From Microcaldota archaeon (GTDB taxonomy: Archaea > Micrarchaeota > Micrarchaeia > Micrarchaeales > CABMGC01), in NCBI GenBank assembly GCA_021785375.1, contig JAJYFQ010000040.1, forward strand, positions 1 through 6,742: DNA of 6,742 nt, written 5' to 3'. The translations under genes and the position numbers were made by a program. This document shows, in pieces, positions 1-4,640 of the stretch. The notes beneath the pieces were generated by a model. The model did not search any database. It worked only from the letters and a program-made list of their open reading frames with translations, and was not told where the DNA came from. Position 1 is the first letter of the stretch. The number at the start of each line of letters is the position of its first letter.

Positions 1-50
1 CGGAAGTGGGTCCGCCCGATCCCTCTCTATTGATAGAAAAACGTATGAAC

Positions 51-68
51 CTTCCGCATTAGCGGAAG
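51..68. repeat. perfect 7-bp stem hairpin at left edge
   Basis: CTTCCGC and GCGGAAG form a perfect 7-bp stem around a 4-base ATTA loop. The right arm begins a CGGAAGTG motif that also occurs at positions 1-8, 62 bases upstream, so a second copy of the hairpin may straddle the window edge. It could be a terminator of a gene outside the window or an interspersed repeat; the sequence here does not decide. Confidence 0.5.
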
Positions 69-72
69 TGAG

Positions 73-96
73 GGCCATTTACGTTGACAGATGGCC
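73..96. repeat. short inverted repeat GGCCAT / ATGGCC
   Basis: Two 6-base arms at 73-78 and 91-96 are perfect inverted repeats separated by 12 bases. They lie right after the preceding hairpin in a stretch without coding signal. Function is unknown and chance occurrence is possible. Confidence 0.3.
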
Positions 97-109
97 AACT
101 ACTGAATTA

Positions 110-119
110 TCAAAAAATG
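110..119 (-). terminator. T-tract, likely archaeal terminator for the minus-strand genes
   Basis: On the minus strand a T6 run (112-117) follows the zinc-finger microgene stop by about 15 bases. Archaeal transcription commonly ends at such T-runs without a hairpin. On the plus strand two T5 runs (136-140 and 148-152) lie nearby and could serve a gene entering from the left. Confidence 0.4.
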
Positions 120-131
120 CGGGAAGCCACA

Positions 132-238
132 TTAATTTTTACTGCGCTTTTTACTTTTGTTTGATCCAGGCCAGCATACCGGGCATGGGCCCTTGCCATA
201 GCAGACGTGGCCTCTGCCGCAGATCTTCTTTTGCCCAT
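132..238 (-). pseudogene. zinc-finger microgene, frameshifted by one base
   Basis: An ATG at 238 lies 24-25 bases after a good TATA box, as in a leaderless archaeal gene. Read literally from that ATG, the frame gives a 42-residue basic peptide without known features, ending at 110. If one A is added to the A4 run (T4 at 229-232 on the plus strand), the frame becomes a 35-residue protein ending in TAA at 132-134. That protein contains KKICGRGHVCY followed by GPCPVCWPG and a Lys/Ser-rich tail. Cys7, His11, Cys13, Cys19 and Cys22 make a plausible Zn site of C-x3-H / C-x2-C type. It resembles, from memory, the 'C-x2-GH ... CPxC' ribbon of small proteins related to the RNA polymerase alpha C-terminal domain family. 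The frame is open upstream but has no start codon of its own. It may be decayed, or the missing base may be a consensus error. Confidence 0.5.
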
Positions 239-257
239 ACCGCTTAGTTGATGTATT

Positions 258-265
258 GATTTTAT
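258..265 (-). promoter_or_regulatory. TATA box for zinc-finger microgene
   Basis: The minus strand reads GATATAAAATC, with the TATAAAAT core at 265-258. Its centre is 24-25 bases upstream of the ATG at 238, the spacing expected for leaderless archaeal transcription. It begins right after the stop codon of the DHFR-like gene, so the microgene seems to have its own promoter rather than depend on read-through. Confidence 0.5.
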
Positions 266-268
266 ATC

Positions 269-862
269 TTACTCGATTGCCGGCCTGTAGTACAGGAGCA
301 CATTCCCGGACTTGAATCTCCTTGTCTTGACCAGTTCCAGGTCCAGCTTTCCGTTGTATCCCTTGAATATCGGGGTGCCTTGGCCTATGGTGACTGGATT
401 TATCATGAACCTGAACTCGTCGATAAGGCCGGCCTTGGCGAATGACACGGCTATCTCCGACCCGCCCACCCAGATCCCCTTGCCCCTCTGCTTCTTCAGC
501 CTCATTATCTCATCCGGGTCGAACTTGTGAGTCAGCTTCACGTTCTTCCAGTTCTCCTTCTCCTCGACTTTTTCGAGGGTTCTGGAGAATACGACCTTTG
601 AGGTGTTGTTGATCAGGTATGCGATCTCGCGGTTCTCCCTTGACATCTTTGGGTCCTTCGCCGCATTGGGCCAGAAGGACTCCATGAGCTGGTACATCCT
701 TCTCCCGTAGAGGAAGAGGTCGGCTTCCCTGAGCTGCTCGAGTGCGAACTTGTTGAACTCGTCATCGACGTTGTGCCACGAGAGGTCGTGTTTGGGCCCC
801 TCAAAGTATCCGTCGATGCTCAGCATCATGAAGAGGTATATCTTCCTCGTCCAATCCCCCAT
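269..862 (-). CDS. dihydrofolate reductase family protein (RibD C-terminal domain)
   Basis: This 197-residue protein is a single RibD-C/DHFR-like domain (COG0262 type), the usual length for stand-alone members. Visible family motifs are SIDGYFEGP (15-23), GRRMYQLME (53-61), the segment NTSKVVFSRTL (86-96), the nucleotide-binding WVGGSE (131-136) and IDEFRFMINPVTIGQG (147-162). Relatives are predicted NAD(P)H-dependent reductases of pteridine- or pyrimidine-like substrates. Most single-domain members have no proven substrate, so neither true DHFR nor riboflavin reductase activity can be claimed. The protein is cytosolic, with no signal or membrane segment. The start at 862 is supported by a TATA box about 25 bases upstream, giving a leaderless transcript. 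That box overlaps a 16-bp palindrome, which suggests specific regulation. In many bacteria such genes travel with other accessory stress genes; here a YdeI remnant lies about 2 kb away. Confidence 0.85.
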   Translation of the reverse strand: MGDWTRKIYLFMMLSIDGYFEGPKHDLSWHNVDDEFNKFALEQLREADLFLYGRRMYQLMESFWPNAAKDPKMSRENREIAYLINNTSKVVFSRTLEKVEEKENWKNVKLTHKFDPDEIMRLKKQRGKGIWVGGSEIAVSFAKAGLIDEFRFMINPVTIGQGTPIFKGYNGKLDLELVKTRRFKSGNVLLYYRPAIE

Positions 863-882
863 TAATACATGAGCGCGTGCAG

Positions 883-902
883 AATAAATACCGATCGGTA
901 TT
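883..902 (-). promoter_or_regulatory. TATA box overlapping a perfect 16-bp palindrome (candidate operator)
   Basis: AATACCGATCGGTATT at 887-902 is a perfect 16-bp palindrome. On the minus strand its last four bases are the first part of TATTTATT (890-883), the probable TATA box of the DHFR-like gene, whose ATG is about 25 bases further on. A dimeric regulator bound here would block TBP/TFB access. The right end also overlaps the stop codon of the upstream surface-protein gene (902-904), and a palindrome followed by TTTATT could alternatively help end that transcript. Confidence 0.5.
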
Positions 903-1921
903 CAAGTGCACTCAAACCCACCATAACTGCACGAGACTGAGTTGGGGCAGCTGGGGGCGCAGGAGTACCCTGCGATGGGCACATGGTAGCACTGGTTGCA
1001 GTTGTAGTAATTCCCCGTTATCGAGGTTGTCGAGGTGCTGCTCGTGCTTGACGTAGTGGTTGTCGAGCCTGTGGAGTTGTACGGAGGGAAGACGTATGCC
1101 GCAAGCACGGCATAGGAGAAAAGGGCCTTCGTTGTGGTGAAATTCGCGGCGTAGGTGCCGGAAGGCTGTGATGGGCATACTGCCACGAATGCGAATGGCT
1201 CCTTGCCGTTGTTCTGGGCGATAATCTTTGGAATGCATCCGTTGGGAACCATGTAGGCCGTTATATTGTCAAGGCCGCCGTCAGCTCCGGCGATTACCAC
1301 GAACGAATTGTCCGCTACCACGTTATAGGTCAGTCCGATTGTGTTGCTTGCCTGGCTCTTCGTTGTGATGGCAGGTGCCACATTGTCCGCAACGCCTATT
1401 CCAACAAACGAGATGTTCGCCACGCCGTATGTCTTCAAGGAGCAGACATTGCCCGACTGATGGCCTATCCCGCTCCATCCGGCTGATATGTCCTGTGTCC
1501 AGGACCATGAGGAGAGGGTGTAATTTGTCACTCCGGCCCCGCAGATGTAGTATCCGAGCCCCGCAGGCAGTGTCAGATTAGCCTGCGCGTTAGAGGCGAA
1601 GGCCCCATTTACCCCATAGTTTATCGTTGCGATTACTGTTGTAGTGATTGTTGGTGTGGTAGTGGCGCTTGTGGTGCTGGCCGTGGCGGTGGAGTTACTT
1701 ATGGCGGTCGTTGCAGTAGTGCTTGCCGGCCTTATTGTACTGATTGACTGATTTAGGGTTGTCGCGGAAGAGGTTGTTGCAGGGGTAGAGGTGGGTGCGG
1801 CCGTGCTTACCGTGACGGACGGGTTGCCGGCAGTTTTGTGGGTTGAAGTGGAGACGTAGAACACTCCGGCTGCAGCTATCCCTATAAGTACGAGAGCCGC
1901 TACGACATTAATGGCATCCAT
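902..1921 (-). CDS. Thr/Ser-rich membrane-anchored surface protein with Cys-rich C-terminus
   Basis: This 339-residue protein has no family I recognise. An N-terminal hydrophobic helix (about 5-23) acts as an uncleaved anchor or signal. A Ser/Thr/Ala-rich stalk (24-97), probably heavily glycosylated, follows. A globular domain of about 185 residues (98-283) comes next, with four cysteines (127, 160, 229, 249) and several N-x-S/T sequons. A second pure Ser/Thr linker (283-301) then leads to a short module with six cysteines (308, 311, 321, 325, 331, 338) ending the protein. The paired cysteines suggest disulfides outside the cell. The gene starts 13 bases after the stop of the secreted-repeat gene, so the two are probably co-transcribed. 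I see no strong Shine-Dalgarno before this ATG. The Thr-linker plus Cys-knob layout resembles surface proteins of acidophilic archaea, which is context and not proof of function. Confidence 0.8.
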   Translation of the reverse strand: MDAINVVAALVLIGIAAAGVFYVSTSTHKTAGNPSVTVSTAAPTSTPATTSSATTLNQSISTIRPASTTATTAISNSTATASTTSATTTPTITTTVIATINYGVNGAFASNAQANLTLPAGLGYYICGAGVTNYTLSSWSWTQDISAGWSGIGHQSGNVCSLKTYGVANISFVGIGVADNVAPAITTKSQASNTIGLTYNVVADNSFVVIAGADGGLDNITAYMVPNGCIPKIIAQNNGKEPFAFVAVCPSQPSGTYAANFTTTKALFSYAVLAAYVFPPYNSTGSTTTTSSTSSTSTTSITGNYYNCNQCYHVPIAGYSCAPSCPNSVSCSYGGFECT

Positions 1922-1934
1922 GGGATTATACCAT

Positions 1935-2471
1935 TCACTTTGTCGCGACCTTGAAGTTGTTCACTCCGTTTCCGCTGACCTGGCCAGGCTGAGAGTCTCC
2001 CGAATAGAAGTATAGGGGCCATCCCTTGTACGTGATCTGTTTGGATCCGTCACTCCTGGTTATGGTGGCGAAGCTCGACGCGTTGAGCCCGGCCTGGAGC
2101 ACAAGGCTTGCGGTATAGAAAGGAGGCCATGCGCTAGCACATCCTCCGGTGCATGCACTTGTGCCGGTGTTCTGAGTGTCGCCTCCGTACGTGTAGAGCG
2201 TGTATCCGCTGGCGTTTGCAAGATACTGGCCGTAGGTGGAGCTGTTCTCCAGCTTCACGGTGTATGCGGTTGACGCGGTTGTTGGAGCTGCAGCAGTGGT
2301 TGTTGAGTTGCTGCCAGATGCCGTTGTGGGGGCCATGGTGGTTGCCGCTATGCTAGTGCTTGCTGCCGTGGTAATAGATGGCGGTACGCTCATGGTATTA
2401 AGATAGTACGCAGCTCCGGCTATCACTATAATCAGCACTATCACTCCCCCTATTATTCCCGTCTTGTTCAT
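1935..2471 (-). CDS. membrane-anchored 'secreted repeat' protein (Lipoprotein_15/COG4315-like)
   Basis: This 178-residue exported protein has a hydrophobic helix at 5-24, a Thr/Ala/Ser-rich stalk (30-69) and a C-terminal domain matching the 'secreted repeat of unknown function' family. Repeat one is at about 79-120, with YGQYLANASGYTLYTYGGD and the CTGGCASAWPPF signature (Cys107, Cys111). Repeat two (137-175) carries the KGWPLYFYSGDSQPGQVSG signature, equivalent to the family's 'G-x-PLY-x-F-x-x-D' motif. There is no lipobox Cys near the N-terminus, so anchoring is by the helix. The biochemical role of the family is unknown. A strong GGTGAT Shine-Dalgarno lies just upstream, and the preceding stop is 10 bases from this start, which makes it the middle gene of a three-gene operon. 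Expected location is the outer face of the membrane or the cell wall. Confidence 0.85.
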   Translation of the reverse strand: MNKTGIIGGVIVLIIVIAGAAYYLNTMSVPPSITTAASTSIAATTMAPTTASGSNSTTTAAAPTTASTAYTVKLENSSTYGQYLANASGYTLYTYGGDTQNTGTSACTGGCASAWPPFYTASLVLQAGLNASSFATITRSDGSKQITYKGWPLYFYSGDSQPGQVSGNGVNNFKVATK

Positions 2472-2474
2472 TCA

Positions 2475-2480
2475 ATCACC
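2475..2480 (-). promoter_or_regulatory. Shine-Dalgarno GGTGAT before the secreted-repeat gene
   Basis: GGTGAT sits 3 bases from the ATG at 2471 and matches the archaeal anti-Shine-Dalgarno (AGGAGGTGATC complement). It lies in the gap after the TGA of the 65-residue gene. This is what an internal operon gene needs, in contrast to the leaderless first genes elsewhere in the window. Confidence 0.6.
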
Positions 2481-2481
2481 A

Positions 2482-2679
2482 TCAATACTTCTTCGAGAAT
2501 GACCAGTCGATGTATAGCCATATCAGGTCCGCTACCAGTATCACTATGCCAAGCGCCGTCCACAGGGCGTCGTAGTATGCCCCCCATCCCGCGTAGCTCG
2601 TGTACATCCAGTAGAGGTCGGCTATGAGGATTACTATTCCCATCAGCAATGCCAGCATTGACTTTACGTTTCTTGCCAT
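2482..2679 (-). CDS. 65-residue protein with two duplicated transmembrane helices
   Basis: The start at 2679 gives MARNVKSM then two hydrophobic helices (about 8-27 and 39-58) and a KKY tail. The helices are an internal duplication: GIVILIADLYWMY (14-26) and GIVILVADLIWLY (44-56) align with a period of exactly 30 residues, each with an Asp inside the membrane (21 and 51). The same frame stays open upstream to 2958, but that extension encodes YdeI-family sequence, so a 158-residue protein would be a chimera through a pseudogene. I prefer the short form because a TATA-like CTTTTTAAG lies about 36 bases before this ATG. It is the first gene of the envelope operon, so it may be a membrane partner of the two exported proteins. 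The family is not recognised, although it fits a general 'small multi-TM hypothetical' pattern. Confidence 0.7.
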   Translation of the reverse strand: MARNVKSMLALLMGIVILIADLYWMYTSYAGWGAYYDALWTALGIVILVADLIWLYIDWSFSKKY

Positions 2680-2710
2680 CCAGATCCCATATTTACATTG
2701 GTAGTCAACG

Positions 2711-2719
2711 CTTAAAAAG
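2711..2719 (-). promoter_or_regulatory. TATA-like box of the envelope operon
   Basis: The minus strand reads CTTTTTAAG here. Its centre is about 36 bases upstream of the ATG at 2679, predicting transcription from around 2690 with a leader of roughly ten bases. No better A/T-rich box lies between the YdeI remnant and the 65-residue gene. Confidence 0.4.
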
Positions 2720-2789
2720 GATACCTTACGGTTCAGTGGAACGCCCGGCCTTCGGAGAGCATGGCCACTATAGCCCGATCTTCTCCTTC

Positions 2790-3115
2790 CTGCGGGCCTT
2801 GCCCATCTCCAGTCGGCCTTCGCGACTTCTATCTGGACCATTCCAGTGTCCTTCATCCTCCCCTCCCTGATAAGCCGCTCTGCGTGACCCGTGTTGAGTT
2901 TCGACCAGATGCTCCCGGGCGCCTGCGCGGGCAGAACCCCACAACACGGATATTTCATCGTATGACTTTGCCTGGCCTGTCATCCAGCCGTAGCAGAGCG
3001 CGACATCGAGGGCCTCCGGGCCCTTCATGTATATTCTCCCATGTTGGCTTAGCCTGCATCCGATGCCGCGCGTCTTGAATGTGATGTTACTGGCGTGATA
3101 TACTTCTGCTACGCA
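2790..3115 (-). pseudogene. YdeI/OmpD-associated family gene, decayed and frameshifted
   Basis: Family sequence appears in two reading frames. The first, from about 3115, reads VAEVYHASNITFKTR and then EALDVALCYGWMTGQ followed by AKSYDE. The usual 'GWIDGQ' has become GWMTGQ, and the segment before EALD is shorter than usual. Near 2955 the frame shifts at a GAAAT run. The second frame then gives SIWSKLNTGHAERLIREGR followed by MKDTGMVQIEVAKADWRW, where relatives have AKADGRW. After about 2800 similarity ends, well before the normal C-terminus. No start codon is in frame with the first segment: the ATG at 3116-3118 is one base out. Intact relatives are cytosolic proteins of about 190-200 residues linked in some bacteria to bacteriocin protection. 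The remnant runs into the 65-residue membrane gene, whose promoter it may carry. Confidence 0.7.
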
Positions 3116-3120
3116 TTGCC

Positions 3121-3127
3121 ATATATA
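3121..3127 (+). promoter_or_regulatory. TATA box for DUF167 gene
   Basis: ATATATA has its centre 27 bases before the ATG at 3151, which fits a leaderless transcript. The same A/T block read on the other strand lies just before the decayed YdeI gene, so it may once have served both directions. An ATACGA / TCGTAT inverted pair (3125-3130 and 3142-3147) flanks the predicted start region. Confidence 0.5.
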
Positions 3128-3150
3128 CGATTAGGTTGCAGTCGTATCGT

Positions 3151-3372
3151 ATGATCATAAAAGTCAGGGTCGTCCCGAACTCAAAGTCAGAGTCCGTGCA
3201 GAAGACCGGAGAGGAGAGCTACAAGGTCAAGGTGAGGGAGAAGGCACTTGAGGGAAGGGCAAATGAGGCGGTGGTGGAGGCACTTGCCGCTTACTTCAAG
3301 ACAAAGAAGTCAAATGTCTCCATAGTAAAGGGCGCGGCGAGCAGGGACAAGGTTGTTGGGTTAACTCTCTGA
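3151..3372 (+). CDS. DUF167/YggU family protein
   Basis: This 73-residue protein matches the small DUF167 (COG1872) family over its whole length. It shows the amino-terminal IKVRVVPNSK strand, a central GRANEAVVEALAAYF helix, and VSIVKGAASRDKVV near the end, where the family has its conserved G-x-x-S-R-x-K. The family is widespread in bacteria and archaea, has solved structures, and has no established biochemical function. A TTG at 3136 would add five residues, but the ATG at 3151 sits at the right distance from the ATATATA box and directly precedes the first conserved strand, so I take it as the start. The gene stands alone and converges with the beta-propeller remnant, whose stop lies 15 bases away. 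Confidence 0.85.
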   Translation: MIIKVRVVPNSKSESVQKTGEESYKVKVREKALEGRANEAVVEALAAYFKTKKSNVSIVKGAASRDKVVGLTL

Positions 3373-3387
3373 ACACACGACAGGGCA

Positions 3388-3832
3388 TCAGACGCTGTTC
3401 GCTACTCCTGTTGCGATGCTGAATGGGAACTTACCTGCCTGTACCTGCGCCAACGTCGAGTAGGTTGTTGCATTCAGGACGATGACGTAGCCAGGGTTCT
3501 GGCTTCCTGAAGGGCTTCCGGCACCGTTTAGCTGCTGCTTCTGGACCTGCGTGTTCTTTGTACCCCCTTTCCGTAGTTTGCTACGTACGCATACTCGCCG
3601 TTTGGAGAGAATGATACCGCTGCGGTGTTGGTGGCCTCCAGTATAGACGAGTCTGCTTCATTGTTGAAGTATTGACCACAGGGATGGCGCTTCCTATCGA
3701 TGTTGTTACGTATATGAAGCTTCCCGGGGTCGAGACCGCGACCCCTCCGGCCCTGCCATAAAGGGATATCGTAGCAGCGACCTTCCTTGACGTGAGGTTG
3801 ACGATCGGGGTTGAGTTCGTTCCCCCGGAAGG
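3388..3832 (-). pseudogene. YVTN-type beta-propeller surface protein, C-terminal remnant
   Basis: Three frames in succession carry blade-like repeats. The first (about 3832-3660) reads TPIVNLTSRKVAATISL, then GGVAVSTPGSFIYVTTS and IPVVNTST. The second (about 3660-3566) reads SSILEATNTAAVSFSPNGEY followed by AYVANYG. The third (3566-3388) has a Gln/Gly/Ser-rich insert, then GYVIVLNATTYSTLAQVQ and PFSIATGVANSV before a TGA. One added A near 3660 and one added G in the C5 run at 3563-3567 would fuse the three frames. Proteins of this class are exported propellers of several hundred residues. Only about 145 codons remain here, and an in-frame stop precedes the first segment, so the gene has lost its N-terminus and signal peptide even if both shifts are sequencing errors. 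Confidence 0.75.
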
Positions 3833-3840
3833 GGTTTACC

Positions 3841-3999
3841 GTGGAGAGGTACTATGTGGTGATGACCACCCACAGGTGGGGCGGGAATGTTGCCGGAGGG
3901 AATTGGGACAGCGATGGATCGAAGATGGTGGTCAGCAACGTGTGGATAAGGCAGGGATTGTTTTGCGGCACAGGCATCGCGTCGGACACCATATGCTAA
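3841..3999 (+). CDS. unassigned reading frame, possible gene fragment
   Basis: From a GTG at 3841 this frame encodes VERYYVVMTTHRWGGNVAGG then NWDSDGSKMVVSNVW, ending SDTIC at 3999. Codon choice (AGG, ATA, GGA, and G/C at most third positions) resembles the intact genes nearby, and the composition is protein-like. The opposite strand is also open here, but it gives a Pro-rich sequence of poor quality. I recognise no family and see no promoter or clean start; the frame stays open upstream to a TTG at 3811, inside the propeller remnant. It may be the tail of a gene truncated by rearrangement, or a chance frame. Confidence 0.25.
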   Translation: MERYYVVMTTHRWGGNVAGGNWDSDGSKMVVSNVWIRQGLFCGTGIASDTIC

Positions 4000-4003
4000 A
4001 TAA
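3995..4003 (+). promoter_or_regulatory. TATA-like box upstream of coaD
   Basis: GCTAAATAA has its centre about 33 bases before the coaD ATG, predicting a leader of about 7 bases. The later CATATAG at 4013-4019 is too close to the ATG for a TATA box. No clear Shine-Dalgarno precedes the ATG. Confidence 0.35.
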
Positions 4004-4031
4004 CCGAACGGCCATATAGTATCCGAGAGAC

Positions 4032-4502
4032 ATGAGGGTCATCATAGGCGGAACGTTCAACCATCTGCACAGAGGCCACATCGCACTTATATCAAAGGCC
4101 TTTGAAATAGGAGACTACGTCTATATAGGCCTTACCACGGACAGCTATGCCAAGTCCATGAGGCATGGCGACGTGGTACTGGGTTATCAGGCGCGCAGGA
4201 AGGCCGTCGAGAGGCTGGCGAGAAGCCTTGGCAAGGAGTTCGAGATTAACCCGCTTAACGACAGGTTCGGACCGGCGCCCACAGGGAATTTTGATGCCAT
4301 CGTTGTGAGCGACGAGACCTTCCCCGTCGCCGTTGAGATAAATGCGGAGAGGAGGAAGAGCGGACTTAAGCCGCTCTCGATAGTGAGGATCCCTACGGTG
4401 ATGGCCGCAGACTCTGTGCCCATCTCGAGTTCGCGGATACGCATAGGGGAGATAGACAAGGAGGGAAACCCCCGACGGGAGGGAACTGACTGTCGCGAGT
4501 GA
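4032..4502 (+). CDS. coaD: phosphopantetheine adenylyltransferase, archaeal type
   Basis: The 156-residue enzyme transfers AMP from ATP to 4'-phosphopantetheine, giving dephospho-CoA, the penultimate step of coenzyme A synthesis in the cytosol. The nucleotidyltransferase signature is intact: GGTFNHLHRGH at 6-16, with the HxGH pair His13 and His16. The late ATP-binding ISSSRIRIGE (131-140) is also present. VVSDET (91-96), EINAERRKSGLKPL (102-115) and IPTVMAADSVP (120-130) are typical of the archaeal subfamily (COG1019). Length fits that subfamily. The last dozen residues (GNPRREGTDCRE) are not conserved, and the TGA stop overlaps the inferred edge of the TnpB element, so the native C-terminus may have been altered by the insertion. 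The archaeal and bacterial enzymes are distant homologues; the symbol coaD is used for both. Confidence 0.92.
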   Translation: MRVIIGGTFNHLHRGHIALISKAFEIGDYVYIGLTTDSYAKSMRHGDVVLGYQARRKAVERLARSLGKEFEINPLNDRFGPAPTGNFDAIVVSDETFPVAVEINAERRKSGLKPLSIVRIPTVMAADSVPISSSRIRIGEIDKEGNPRREGTDCRE

Positions 4503-4640
4503 CATCCTCCCCGGGCTAAAGCCCGGGGCTTCCCTTCAGACCAGGATTTCCTGGACCAAAGGTATGTTCTCGCTTCGACGGTCCCGCTTTTGCATCCGTT
4601 TCCGGATGCAAAGAGGCAGGATCTCCACGAGCTTGAATTC
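4503..4640 (-). ncRNA. predicted omega/reRNA at the tnpB 3' end
   Basis: In IS200/IS605 elements the guide RNA of TnpB overlaps the 3' end of tnpB and runs to the right end of the element, with the guide taken from flanking DNA. Here the right-end hairpin at 4509-4528 and the conserved Gly/Pro-rich tail codons occupy that place. The RNA would end in GGGGAGGATGTCA, and a guide would then read the complement of the coaD 3' end. The 5' boundary given is approximate; this call rests on family knowledge. Confidence 0.45.
4509..4528. repeat. right-end hairpin of the TnpB element
   Basis: CCCCGGGC (4509-4516) and GCCCGGGG (4521-4528) pair perfectly around TAAA. The tnpB stop codon TAG (4516-4518) lies at the loop. 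This hairpin type is characteristic of IS1341-group right ends and forms the terminal stem of the guide RNA. It could also end coaD transcription on the plus strand. Confidence 0.75.

Noticed and set aside
1..96. End of a CRISPR array (motif spacing of 62 bases)
   Set aside because: Only eight bases are shared between the two copies; no repeat of usual CRISPR length is present and no third copy lies inside the window.
912..1238. Second minus-strand frame of 108 codons inside the surface-protein gene
   Set aside because: It is a shifted shadow of the longer gene, whose anchor helix, Thr stalk and cysteine pattern make biological sense.
2482..2958. A single 158-residue protein from the start at 2958
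   Set aside because: Its first half is YdeI-family sequence entered through a frameshift and its second half is an unrelated membrane protein. A TATA-like box and ATG support a separate 65-residue gene.
3136..3150. TTG start at 3136 for the DUF167 gene
   Set aside because: The ATG at 3151 has better spacing to the TATA box and directly precedes the first conserved strand of the family.
3850..3890. Box C/D sRNA suggested by GTGATGA near 3859
   Set aside because: No box D (CTGA) or internal C'/D' pair follows at a suitable distance, and the bases are explained by the open frame.
3850..3994. Minus-strand 47-codon frame starting at ATG 3994, as an N-terminal part of the propeller
   Set aside because: The sequence is Pro-rich with no signal peptide or blade motif and ends in a stop before the first propeller segment.
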